DNA of 16,201 nucleotides, taken from NCBI RefSeq assembly GCF_910584465.1, contig NZ_CAJUBK010000051.1, positions 1-16,201 on the forward strand, in the 5' to 3' direction. Shown one piece after another: positions 1 through 6,269 of the stretch (positions are counted from its first letter, which is position 1; each line of letters opens with the position of its first letter). The stretch is from an uncultured Oscillibacter sp. (lineage in GTDB: Bacteria; Bacillota; Clostridia; Oscillospirales; Oscillospiraceae). Below the pieces are notes generated by a model that made no database searches, had not been told where the DNA came from, and saw only the letters and a program-made list of their open reading frames with translations. Position numbers and translations under genes: made by a program.

Positions 1-21
1 GAGGAGCGCCGTGCGCTCCTC
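1..21 (-). terminator. Hairpin after tcdA, possible intrinsic terminator cut by the window edge
   Basis: A perfect 9-bp inverted repeat (positions 1-9 with 13-21) encloses a 3-nt loop, 16 nt beyond the tcdA stop codon. This is the expected place for an intrinsic terminator of the leftward mnmA operon. The T-tract that would decide the matter lies outside the window, so the call rests on the stem and its position only. Confidence 0.5.
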
Positions 22-37
22 CGCCCCTCCGCATCCT

Positions 38-769
38 TCAGCCTCCCCGCCCCAGGGCCAGGTCCTTGATGACCTCCCCCGCCAGGATCAGCCCCGCCAC
101 AGAGGGCACGAAGGCATTGCTCCCCGGCACCTGCCGCCGGAGCTCCCCCGCCAGGGCCTCCTGGTACGAGGCCCCCTTGGGCTCCATAGGCACCTCTTGG
201 GAGTAGACCACCTTCAAATGCCGGACGCCCCGCTTCCTCAGCTCCCTGCGCATCACCCGGGCCAGCGGGCAGACGGAGGTCTCCCAGATGTCCGCCACCC
301 GGAAGGCGGTGGGATCGAGCTTGTTCCCCGCCCCCATGCAGCTGACGATCGGCGTCCCCGCCGCCTGGGCCGCCTGGACCAGGGCCAGCTTGCCGGTGAC
401 GGTGTCGATGGCGTCCACCACATAGTCGAACGCGGCGAAGTCGAACTCCCCGGCGGTGTCGGGGCCGTAGAACACCTCATGGACGTTCACCGCGGCCGCG
501 GGGGCGATCTCCAGCACCCGCTCCCGGGCGGCAGCGGCCTTGGACCGGCCCAGCGTCCGATGGGTGGCCAGGATCTGGCGGTTCAGGTTCGTCAGGCCCA
601 CCTCATCATGGTCGATCAGGTCCAGCGTCCCCACGCCGCTGCGGGCCAGGGCCTCCACGGCATAGCCCCCCACGCCCCCCAGGCCGAACACCGCCACCCG
701 GGCCTTCGCCAGGCGCTCCATGCCCTCCCGGCCCAGGAGCAGCTCCGTCCTCGAGAATTGGTCCAGCAT
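38..769 (-). CDS. tcdA: tRNA threonylcarbamoyladenosine dehydratase (TcdA/CsdL, ThiF/E1-like family)
   Basis: The 243-residue protein belongs to the ThiF/MoeB/E1-like superfamily. Members of the TcdA branch use ATP to dehydrate t6A at position 37 of ANN-decoding tRNAs to cyclic ct6A in the cytoplasm. Visible signatures are the Rossmann nucleotide loop G-x-G-G-V-G-G at residues 29-35, D53-H-D-E-V with N61-L-N-R-Q (the adenylate-binding segment), D119-A-I-D-T at 119-123, and S143-C-M-G-A-G-N-K, which is typical of TcdA rather than ThiF or MoeB. No zinc-binding CxxC pairs of the MoeB/ThiF type are seen, which also favours TcdA. E. coli TcdA is slightly longer (about 268 residues). The ATG at 769-767 lies 3 nt after the preceding stop, with a GAGGGATAGGAT purine-rich site in front of it, so it is translated as the last gene of the mnmA operon. 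The family assignment is firm; the exact reaction is inferred from the family. Confidence 0.9.
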   Translation of the reverse strand: MLDQFSRTELLLGREGMERLAKARVAVFGLGGVGGYAVEALARSGVGTLDLIDHDEVGLTNLNRQILATHRTLGRSKAAAARERVLEIAPAAAVNVHEVFYGPDTAGEFDFAAFDYVVDAIDTVTGKLALVQAAQAAGTPIVSCMGAGNKLDPTAFRVADIWETSVCPLARVMRRELRKRGVRHLKVVYSQEVPMEPKGASYQEALAGELRRQVPGSNAFVPSVAGLILAGEVIKDLALGRGG

Positions 770-772
770 ATC

Positions 773-1147
773 CTATCCCTCGATCCCCTGGATCTCGATC
801 TGCTCCAGGACGTCCTGCCCCCGGCCGGTCAGCGCCATGCTGCCGTGGAGGGGATAGCTCCGATAGGCTCCATAGTCGAAGTTCCCCAGGGGGATGTCAT
901 AGTCCACCCGGATCAGGCCCTTCCCCGCCAGGCCCAGGATGGCGGCGCTGTACTCCGCCCCGGGCCGGTCCCGGTCCTCCAGATAGACCGGCGTCTCCCG
1001 GTCCAGGCCCGCCGCCGCAGGCAGGAAGGGCGTCTCGCCGAAGCGCCGCAGCAGCGCCAGCTCCGCCTCCGTCAGCAGCAGGGGGCCCCCGCCGCAGCCG
1101 CCGCGGCCGCCGCAGCCCCCGCAGTTCCCACAGTCTCCACTGCTCAT
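773..1147 (-). CDS. Unrecognised 124-residue protein with N-terminal Cys-Gly cluster, between mnmA and tcdA
   Basis: I cannot assign a named family. The N-terminus is a short Gly-rich stretch carrying C6-x2-C9-x2-C12-x5-C18, a pattern that could bind zinc or an iron-sulfur cluster. After a Pro-Leu linker come helical segments (TEAELALLRRFGETPFLP; YSAAILGLAGKGLIRVDYD) and a C-terminal TGRGQDVLEQIE stretch, an arrangement resembling a small winged-helix fold. No signal peptide or membrane segment is present. I start it at ATG 1147: an AGGAGG site ends 7 nt upstream, whereas the in-frame ATG at 1153 would be only 1 nt from that site. The start overlaps the mnmA TGA as ATGA, so translation is probably coupled, and tcdA begins 3 nt after the stop. 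The context points to a role in tRNA modification, perhaps metal or sulfur handling, or to a redox/metal-sensing regulator. That is inference only. Confidence 0.8.
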   Translation of the reverse strand: MSSGDCGNCGGCGGRGGCGGGPLLLTEAELALLRRFGETPFLPAAAGLDRETPVYLEDRDRPGAEYSAAILGLAGKGLIRVDYDIPLGNFDYGAYRSYPLHGSMALTGRGQDVLEQIEIQGIEG

Positions 1148-2244
1148 GTCCATACCTCCTCTCGTCCTCTCGGGACCTCTGTGATGGTCCCCCCTCCTAC
1201 CACGGTGTCGCCGTCGTAGAACACCGCCGCCTGGCCCGGCGTCACTGCCCGCTGGGGCCGGTCGAAGACCAGGCGGACACGGCCAGGCGCCTCCGGGCGG
1301 ATCTCGGCGCACTGTTCCCGCTGGCGGGAGCGGGTCTTCGCCCCGACCCGCAAAGGCGCGGACAGCCCCTCCACCGAGATCCAGTTCAGCTCCTCCACCA
1401 GGGCCTCCCGGGCGTACAGGGCGCTCTCCGGGCCCACGGTGACGGTGTTCGCCGCCATGTCCTTCCCGCAGACATACACCGGCTCGTCCATGGCCAGGCC
1501 CAGCCCCTTCCGCTGGCCCAGGGTATAGCGCACCGCCCCTTTGTGGCGGCCCACCACCCGGCCCTCCAGATCCAGGAAGTCCCCGGGGGGATAGGCCCTG
1601 CCGGAGCAGCGCTCCATGAAGGCGACATGATCGCCGTCGGGGACGAAGCAGATGTCCTGGCTGTCGCGCTTCCCCGCATTGACGAGGCCCAGCTCCCCCG
1701 CCAGCTCCCGGACCTGCCGCTTCTCCATGCCGCCCAGGGGGAAGCGGACATGGGCCAATTGATACTGGGTCAGGCCATAGAGGAAATAGCTCTGGTCCTT
1801 CCCGGCGTCCACGGCCTTTTTCAGCAGCCAGCGGCCGGAAGGCCCGTCCCGCTCCACCCGGGCATAATGGCCGGTGGCGACGGCATGGCACCCCCTGGCC
1901 TCTGCGTCCCGGAGCAGGCGGTCGAATTTCAGGGAGCGGTTGCAGTCGATGCAGGGGTTCGGCGTCCCCCCGGCCTCGTAGACCCGGATGAACTTGTCCA
2001 CCACCTGTGCCTGGAACTCGGCACGGTAGTCCAAGATCTCGAAGGGGATGCCCAGCTGCGCCGCGGCCTGGGCGGCGTCCTCCGCATCCCGGTCCGCGCA
2101 GCAGGAGCGGGATGCCCCCGGCCCCGTCTCCCGGCGGAGGCGCATGTTGGCCCCTATGCAGTGCAGGCCCGCCTCCAGCATCCGATACGCCGCCACGGAA
2201 CTGTCCACACCGCCGCTCATGGCGATCAATACGCGCTCTCCCAT
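1144..2244 (-). CDS. mnmA: tRNA-specific 2-thiouridylase MnmA
   Basis: The 366-residue protein is a full-length MnmA, the cytoplasmic ATP-dependent enzyme that thiolates U34 of Lys, Glu and Gln tRNAs. Residues 10-15 (SGGVDS) form the PP-loop that adenylates the uridine. T95-P-N-P-C-I-D-C-N-R holds C101, which aligns with the E. coli nucleophile C102. D194-S-Q-D-I-C199 holds the second catalytic cysteine. The middle (T241-L-G-Q-R-K-G-L-G) and C-terminal beta domains are present. A third cysteine, C98, gives a CxxC variant (C98/C101) instead of the E. coli DxxC. The start at 2244 is preceded by GGAGAGG about 8 nt upstream. In-frame ATGs further upstream lie before or inside the promoter and cannot be used from it. 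This is the first gene of the leftward operon; its stop overlaps the next start by four bases. Confidence 0.95.
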   Translation of the reverse strand: MGERVLIAMSGGVDSSVAAYRMLEAGLHCIGANMRLRRETGPGASRSCCADRDAEDAAQAAAQLGIPFEILDYRAEFQAQVVDKFIRVYEAGGTPNPCIDCNRSLKFDRLLRDAEARGCHAVATGHYARVERDGPSGRWLLKKAVDAGKDQSYFLYGLTQYQLAHVRFPLGGMEKRQVRELAGELGLVNAGKRDSQDICFVPDGDHVAFMERCSGRAYPPGDFLDLEGRVVGRHKGAVRYTLGQRKGLGLAMDEPVYVCGKDMAANTVTVGPESALYAREALVEELNWISVEGLSAPLRVGAKTRSRQREQCAEIRPEAPGRVRLVFDRPQRAVTPGQAAVFYDGDTVVGGGTITEVPRGREEVWT

Positions 2245-2295
2245 CTCATGCACCTCTCCGTCCTCCCCGATCCGGGCCGTTATTTTGCGGTCATC

Positions 2296-2324
2296 ATTAT
2301 AGTACAGTTTTTGCATTTTGTCAC
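2296..2324 (-). promoter_or_regulatory. Promoter of the mnmA operon
   Basis: On the minus strand a GTGACA -35 hexamer (2324-2319) and a perfect TATAAT -10 (2301-2296) are separated by exactly 17 nt. The predicted transcription start near 2289 gives a leader of about 45 nt before the mnmA ATG at 2244. It is the best sigma-A type promoter in the window and it fixes the mnmA start, because every in-frame upstream ATG falls at or before the promoter. Confidence 0.85.
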
Positions 2325-2420
2325 GCGCTATATACGGGGCCCTGCGAGATCCCGCTGGGACAGCCTGCATGATGAAGCCCATACGCCTTCTTTTTTGCAG
2401 AAGACGTCCCTTTTTTCAAC

Positions 2421-2470
2421 AAAAAGACCGATCTCCCGGGAGGGATCCGGGGAAAAGATCGGTGGTTTTT
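2421..2470. terminator. Hairpin flanked by A5 and T5 tracts, possible bidirectional terminator
   Basis: ACCGATCT at 2427-2434 pairs perfectly with AGATCGGT at 2456-2463. The enclosed sequence can extend the stem with CCCGG/CCGGG. An A5 tract lies just left (2421-2425) and a T5 tract just right (2466-2470), so either strand would show stem plus T-tract. It lies about 100 nt upstream of the mnmA promoter. There is no recognised gene for it to terminate on either strand, so it may insulate the mnmA promoter or end an unannotated short transcript. Confidence 0.5.
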
Positions 2471-2590
2471 GGAACGATGTCACTTTATGTAAACTCATAC
2501 CTGCCGGTCCCTGCCGTTGAAAAGCGGTCCGCCGGCCTTCCGCGGAGCGGGGATGTCGGGACATGGCCCCGTCCCTAAGGGGAAGTCCCT

Positions 2591-2620
2591 TGTGGAAAAC
2601 TCTGTGGAAAGTGTGGATAA
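2591..2620 (-). other. Cluster of three DnaA-box-like 9-mers
   Basis: Three 9-mers in the same orientation lie at 2591-2599 (TGTGGAAAA), 2603-2611 (TGTGGAAAG) and 2612-2620 (TGTGGATAA). On the minus strand the last is a perfect TTATCCACA, the consensus DnaA box, and the others are TTTTCCACA and CTTTCCACA. A further degenerate copy (TATGGAAAA) starts at 2639, within a locally A+T-rich stretch (about 2634-2660) that is unusual for this window. Such tandem boxes are typical of bacterial replication origins and DnaA-regulated sites. No dnaA, dnaN, rpmH or other usual origin neighbour is in the window, so the role is open. Confidence 0.5.
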
Positions 2621-2689
2621 CTCTTCGTAGACGTCATTTATGGAAAATTTTATGTCAATCTCAGCGGCCGGACCAAGCCGCGGAGCGCA

Positions 2690-2950
2690 GGTCCCGGGAA
2701 CGCAGGGAACTGCGGACGGGACCGCGTCTGCGCGCAAAGGGGGCGTCCGGCCGGAGGCCCCCGTTTCCCGGCGGGCGTACCGGGGACCGACAGATCGTCC
2801 AAAGGAAAACGCAGGATTTCCTGCGATAATACGAGATGTAATTGCGCGGGCAGGGACCGGCCGGTCCCGCTCGAGGCCCCGCGCTCGAGCGCTCAGGGGA
2901 GCCTCCCGGCCGGATCTTCGGGCATACGATGGGGCACGGATGCCCGAAGA
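2690..2950. repeat. Hairpin-rich intergenic block
   Basis: At least six inverted repeats are packed into about 260 nt without a gene. They are: 2690-2723 (GGTCCCG/CGGGACC outer stem with CGCAG/CTGCG inside), 2739-2762 (near-perfect palindrome), 2810-2825 (CGCAGGA/TCCTGCG), 2853-2868 (perfect 16-bp palindrome), 2869-2890 (GCTCGAG/CTCGAGC), and 2915-2925 with 2940-2950 (perfect 11-bp stem, 14-nt loop). None is followed by a good T-tract. The rest of the 2325-2972 interval holds only the A/T-tract hairpin and the DnaA-box cluster described separately; I see no convincing coding sequence. The G+C-rich background makes some palindromes likely by chance. Confidence 0.45.
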
Positions 2951-2972
2951 CGGAAAATCTTGAAAAACGAGG

Positions 2973-3001
2973 TTGACGGAAGGGAGATCTTATGGTATGA
3001 T
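2973..3001 (+). promoter_or_regulatory. Promoter of the tRNA-Thr gene
   Basis: TTGACG (2973-2978) and TATGAT (2996-3001) are 17 nt apart, with a TGG extended -10 directly in front of TATGAT. The predicted start near 3008 would give a 5' leader of about 40 nt before the mature tRNA. It is close in form to the promoter of the solute-binding protein gene (extended -10 TGGTATGAT in both). Confidence 0.75.
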
Positions 3002-3049
3002 ACCAAATGGCCTGAGGGTCGGCTGTCTCCCCGCCCCGGACATGGATAG

Positions 3050-3124
3050 GCTGATGTGGCTCAATGGCAGAGCATCTCACTCGTAATGAGAAGGTTGTGG
3101 GTTCGATTCCCACCATCAGCTCCA
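3050..3124 (+). tRNA. tRNA-Thr, anticodon CGT
   Basis: The sequence folds as a complete cloverleaf. The acceptor stem is GCTGATG/CATCAGC, the D stem GCTC/GAGC, the anticodon stem TCTCA/TGAGA with loop CTCGTAA, a 5-nt variable region follows, and the T stem is GTGGG/CCCAC with loop TTCGATT. The discriminator is T3121, and CCA is encoded at 3122-3124. Anticodon CGT reads the threonine codon ACG, one expected to be frequent in a G+C-rich genome. It has its own promoter and no other tRNA beside it. Confidence 0.97.
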
Positions 3125-3130
3125 GCACAA

Positions 3131-3190
3131 AGATCCCCATCACCGCTCCGTCCCCGCCTCACGGCGGGGGCGGAACTGCGATGGGGGTCT
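3131..3190 (+). terminator. Long stable hairpin after tRNA-Thr, probable terminator
   Basis: Starting 6 nt after the CCA end, 3131-3141 pairs over 11 bp (one T-G) with 3180-3190. A second 12-bp stem (3147-3158 with 3163-3174) closes on a 4-nt loop, with a small internal loop between the two stems. The downstream sequence (CTTCGCTTTCGG) is only modestly T-rich, so termination is plausible from position and stability but not certain. Confidence 0.55.
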
Positions 3191-3291
3191 CTTCGCTTTC
3201 GGCCCGGCACCACTCCGGCAGGTCCCAGGCCGAGGAGGACGCGGGGACGGGCCGCCGCCCGGACCGAGGGGCCTCCCCGCTCAGGCGGCAG

Positions 3292-3320
3292 TTGAAAAAG
3301 CCGGGGAAAGATGGTATGAT
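3292..3320 (+). promoter_or_regulatory. Promoter of the solute-binding protein / chemoreceptor unit
   Basis: TTGAAA (3292-3297) and TATGAT (3315-3320) are separated by 17 nt, with a TGG extended -10. The predicted start near 3327 gives a leader of about 65 nt to the ATG at 3393. This indicates a sigma-A type promoter rather than a sigma-D (flagellar) one, even though a chemoreceptor is downstream. Confidence 0.7.
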
Positions 3321-3392
3321 CAGGATGTCTTCACGCGGCGATATCCCGGGCCGTCCCGCGCGGCCCCAAACCCACCGGAGAGGTATGACAGT

Positions 3393-4628
3393 ATGAAACG
3401 TGCGATCGCTTTTTTCCTCGTGCCCTTGGGGATCCTGCTGGGATCCGCCGCCTGCGGGAAACAGCCGGCGCCGGCCGGCGGACCGGCCCCGGGAAGGCAG
3501 ACGGTAGCGCTCACCGTCTGGGGGGCCGAGGAGGATATGGAGCTGCTCCAGGAACTGACCGGCTCCTTCCGGTCCCGCTATGCCGCCGAGGCCGATCTCC
3601 AGATCGTCTGCCAGCCCCAGAGCGAGTCCAACTGCAAGGACGCCCTCCTGGCGGATCTGGAAGCGGGCGCGGACGTGTTCACCTTCGCGGACGACCAGGT
3701 CGCCGCCCTGGCCGCCGCCGGGGCGCTGGACCCCATCGCAGACGACGCGTCCATCCGGGAGACGGACCTCTCCGCGGCGGTCGAGGCCGCCAGCGTGGGC
3801 GGGACGCTGTACGCCTACCCCCTGACCGCGGACAACGGCTACTTCCTCTACTATGATACCGACTATCTCTCGGAGAGAGACGTCGAGACCATGGACCGGC
3901 TCTTGGCGGCGGCGGCGGACGCCGGGCGGCTGTTCGCCATGGATTGGAGCTCCGCATGGTACGTTTACGCCTTCTTCGGCAACACCGGGCTGGAGGTCGG
4001 GCTGAACGACGACGGCCTGACCAACCGCTGCACCTGGAACAGCACGGACGGCCCCATCACGGGGGTGGACGTGGCCCAGGCGATGCAGGACATCGCCGCC
4101 AGCCCGGGCTTCTCCTCCCGGACGGACACGGAGTTCCTGGCGGGCGTGCGGGACGGCTCCGTCATCGCCGGCGTCAGCGGCGTGTGGAACGCGGTGGCCG
4201 TCCAGGAGGCATGGGCCGGACACGCCGGCGCGGCCAAGCTCCCCACCTTCACCTGCGGCGGGCAGCAGGTGCAGATGGCCTCCTTTTCCGGCTGCAAGCT
4301 CATCGGCGTGAACGCCTATTCCAAGCATCCGGAGTGGGCCGCGCGGCTGGCCCAGTGGATCACCAGCGAGGAGAGCCAGCGCCTGCGCTTCGAGCGGCGG
4401 GGCCAGGGGCCCTCGGACCGCTCCGCCGCCGCCTCCCCGGAGGTGCAGGGCTCCGCGGCCATCGCGGCGCTGCTGGCACAGTCGGAGTTTTCCCAGATCC
4501 AGCGGGTGGGGGGCAACTTCTGGGCGCCGGTGGAGGAGTTCTCTTCCGGCATCGCCCGGGGAGAGAGCGCCGGCATGTCCCTGCAGGCCCGGCTGGACCG
4601 CATGGTGGAGGGAGTGACGGCGCGGTGA
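3393..4628 (+). CDS. Extracellular solute-binding lipoprotein, family 1 (sugar-type)
   Basis: The 411-residue protein begins with a lipoprotein signal: K2-R3, a hydrophobic core at 4-17 and S18-A19-A20-C21, with C21 the likely lipidated cysteine. A Pro/Gly linker follows. The mature part looks like a type 1 periplasmic-binding-like fold of the maltose/oligosaccharide class: a TVWG strand at 41-44, V95-F-T-F-A-D-D, a Y142-P-L-T-A-D-N-G-Y-F-L-Y-Y-D segment, G260-V-S-G-V-W-N, and the C-terminal NAYSKHPEWAARLAQWIT region common to carbohydrate-binding members. Five extra cysteines (73, 81, 213, 288, 301) are unusual for a secreted protein of an anaerobe. The GGAGAGG site 9 nt before the ATG supports the start. 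No permease or ATPase gene is adjacent; the next gene, 32 nt downstream, is a chemoreceptor. It may deliver ligand to that receptor, or work with an unlinked transporter. The ligand is unknown. Confidence 0.85.
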   Translation: MKRAIAFFLVPLGILLGSAACGKQPAPAGGPAPGRQTVALTVWGAEEDMELLQELTGSFRSRYAAEADLQIVCQPQSESNCKDALLADLEAGADVFTFADDQVAALAAAGALDPIADDASIRETDLSAAVEAASVGGTLYAYPLTADNGYFLYYDTDYLSERDVETMDRLLAAAADAGRLFAMDWSSAWYVYAFFGNTGLEVGLNDDGLTNRCTWNSTDGPITGVDVAQAMQDIAASPGFSSRTDTEFLAGVRDGSVIAGVSGVWNAVAVQEAWAGHAGAAKLPTFTCGGQQVQMASFSGCKLIGVNAYSKHPEWAARLAQWITSEESQRLRFERRGQGPSDRSAAASPEVQGSAAIAALLAQSEFSQIQRVGGNFWAPVEEFSSGIARGESAGMSLQARLDRMVEGVTAR

Positions 4629-4660
4629 AGGCAGCTACGAAGACAGACGGAGGCAGGCAT

Positions 4661-6247
4661 ATGAAAAAGAAGCTCACCTTGCAGCAGCGCTTGATCTTAC
4701 CCATCGTCCTCCTGGGATCCGTGACGCTTTTGTCCAACCTCCTGGCGGTGTTCAGCATCCATAACGTCCACGCCAGCGCCGGGACCATCGTGGATGAATA
4801 TATGGTCAGCGAGGCCCGGCTGGAGGAGATCCGCCGCTCGATGATGGACCTCCACCGCCTGGCCCTGTCCCACATCGTGGCGGCGGACCACAGCACCATG
4901 ATCCGCCTGGTGCAGGAGATCAAGGCGGAGGAGGCCGCGCTGGACGAGCAGCTGGCCTCTTACGAGGGCTTCGTGGCGGCGGACGACGAGGGGGCCTACC
5001 GCGGCCTGCTGGAGGACTACGACACCTTCAAGCATACGCTGGTGGGCCTGGTCTGCGCCAGCGCCGACAGCAAGACCCAGGACGCCTACGCCATGGCCAA
5101 CGGCGGCGTGGCCTCCTGCAGCGCCGCCGTGGAGGCCGGGATCGACGCCCTCTCCGCCTCTGTCAGCGCCCAGGCGGAGGGGGCCCGGGACCGCCTCCTC
5201 GTGGTCTATGCCGTCTCGCTGGTCACCAGCGCCGCGGCCCTGGCCATCGGCGTCTTCCTGGTCTGGGCGGCCCTGCGGATCATCCGGGCCTACGTCATCG
5301 CGCCCATCCAGGGCGCGATGAGCACCCTGCAGGACAGCTCCGAACGGCTCGGCAATGTGGTCCGGGAGATCCGCGGACATACCAAGACCTCCAGCGGCAG
5401 CGCCCGGAGGCTCTCCGATCTGACGGAGCAGCTGTCCGCCGCCCTGGAGAAGATCTCCCAAAACACCGCCGCCATCACCGCCAGCGCCTCCGGCACCCAG
5501 GACGACGCCATGCGCGTGGCGGACGCCTGCGCCGCCCTCAACCGCTACTCCGTGGAGATGCGGGGACGCTCGGAGGAGATGGAGCAGTCCGCCCGGTCGG
5601 AGATGGAAGTGGTGCGCGGCAGGACGGAGGAGATCATGGCCATCCTGGACGAGGCGATCGAGCAGAGCCGGAACGTGGATAAGATCAGCATCCTGACCCA
5701 GGACATCCTGTCCATCTCCTCCTCCACGGACCTGATCGCCATCAACGCCTCCGTCGAGGCGGCCCGGGCCGGGGCGGCGGGGAAAGGCTTCGCCGTGGTG
5801 GCCCAGGAGATCCGCCGCCTGGCGGACGCCTGTACGGAGGCCGCCAGCCATATCCAGGAAGTCAGCGGGAGCGTGACCGGCGCGGTAAACTATCTCTCCA
5901 GCAGCGCCCGGGAGCTGGCGGACTACCTGGGGCGGGCCATCGAGACCCAGCTGGACCGGTCCGTTCGGTCCGGGCAGCAATACCGGGAGGACGCCGCTTA
6001 CATCCAGCGGTCCATCGAGACCTTCAACCACCAGGCGGACGGCCTCCGGGCGGCCATGGAGGAGGTCGCCGGCTCGATCTCCTCGATCTCCGGCGCGGTG
6101 GACGGCGCGGTCACGGACGTCACCGGCGTGGCGAACAGCACCCATGTCCTGGTGGACGACCTGGCGGGCATCGTCGGCGGGATGGATACGAACCAGGAGA
6201 TCGCGGGCGAGCTGCAGCGCCAGGTGGAGGTCCTGGCAGATCTTTGA
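4661..6247 (+). CDS. Methyl-accepting chemotaxis protein, possibly without a HAMP domain
   Basis: The 528-residue protein is a transmembrane chemoreceptor that would control CheA kinase through CheW. Membrane segments lie at about 11-33 and 179-206. The roughly 145 residues between them are helical and resemble a four-helix-bundle ligand domain. The signalling tip is clear at 361-389 (I361-N-A-S-V-E-A-A-R-A-G, then G-K-G-F-A-V-V-A-Q-E-I-R-R-L-A). After the second membrane segment only a short V-I-A-P-I segment (212-216) resembles the start of a HAMP domain. The arm from membrane to tip (about 161 residues) equals the C-terminal arm, leaving little room for HAMP. No CheR-binding pentapeptide is seen at the C-terminus. 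The start at 4661 has GGAGG 7 nt upstream and falls 32 nt after the solute-binding protein stop, so the two are co-transcribed. Chemoreceptor identity is firm; the missing HAMP is an inference from lengths. Confidence 0.93.
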   Translation: MKKKLTLQQRLILPIVLLGSVTLLSNLLAVFSIHNVHASAGTIVDEYMVSEARLEEIRRSMMDLHRLALSHIVAADHSTMIRLVQEIKAEEAALDEQLASYEGFVAADDEGAYRGLLEDYDTFKHTLVGLVCASADSKTQDAYAMANGGVASCSAAVEAGIDALSASVSAQAEGARDRLLVVYAVSLVTSAAALAIGVFLVWAALRIIRAYVIAPIQGAMSTLQDSSERLGNVVREIRGHTKTSSGSARRLSDLTEQLSAALEKISQNTAAITASASGTQDDAMRVADACAALNRYSVEMRGRSEEMEQSARSEMEVVRGRTEEIMAILDEAIEQSRNVDKISILTQDILSISSSTDLIAINASVEAARAGAAGKGFAVVAQEIRRLADACTEAASHIQEVSGSVTGAVNYLSSSARELADYLGRAIETQLDRSVRSGQQYREDAAYIQRSIETFNHQADGLRAAMEEVAGSISSISGAVDGAVTDVTGVANSTHVLVDDLAGIVGGMDTNQEIAGELQRQVEVLADL

Positions 6248-6269
6248 GGGCGCCCTCCATGAAAACGAA

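Noticed and set aside
11..1219. 402-codon plus-strand open frame opposite tcdA and the small Cys protein
   Set aside because: It is antisense to genes with clear family motifs, is rich in Arg/Pro/Gly/His as expected for a G+C-rich reverse frame, and resembles no protein I know.
2653..2658. Perfect TTGACA hexamer on the minus strand near the DnaA boxes
   Set aside because: No acceptable -10 hexamer lies 16-18 nt downstream, so I do not call a promoter.
2495..2737. 80-codon minus-strand open frame containing ELSTLSTEFSTR
   Set aside because: The repetitive LST/FST residues are simply the translation of the tandem DnaA-box-like 9-mers. There is no ribosome site and no similarity elsewhere in the frame.
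2661..3143. A 160-codon minus-strand open frame whose protein would begin near the tRNA
   Set aside because: Its first part (MVGIEPTTFSLRVRCSAIE and on) is the antisense of the tRNA-Thr gene, a well-known spurious translation. The rest crosses the hairpin block, with no ribosome site or family resemblance.
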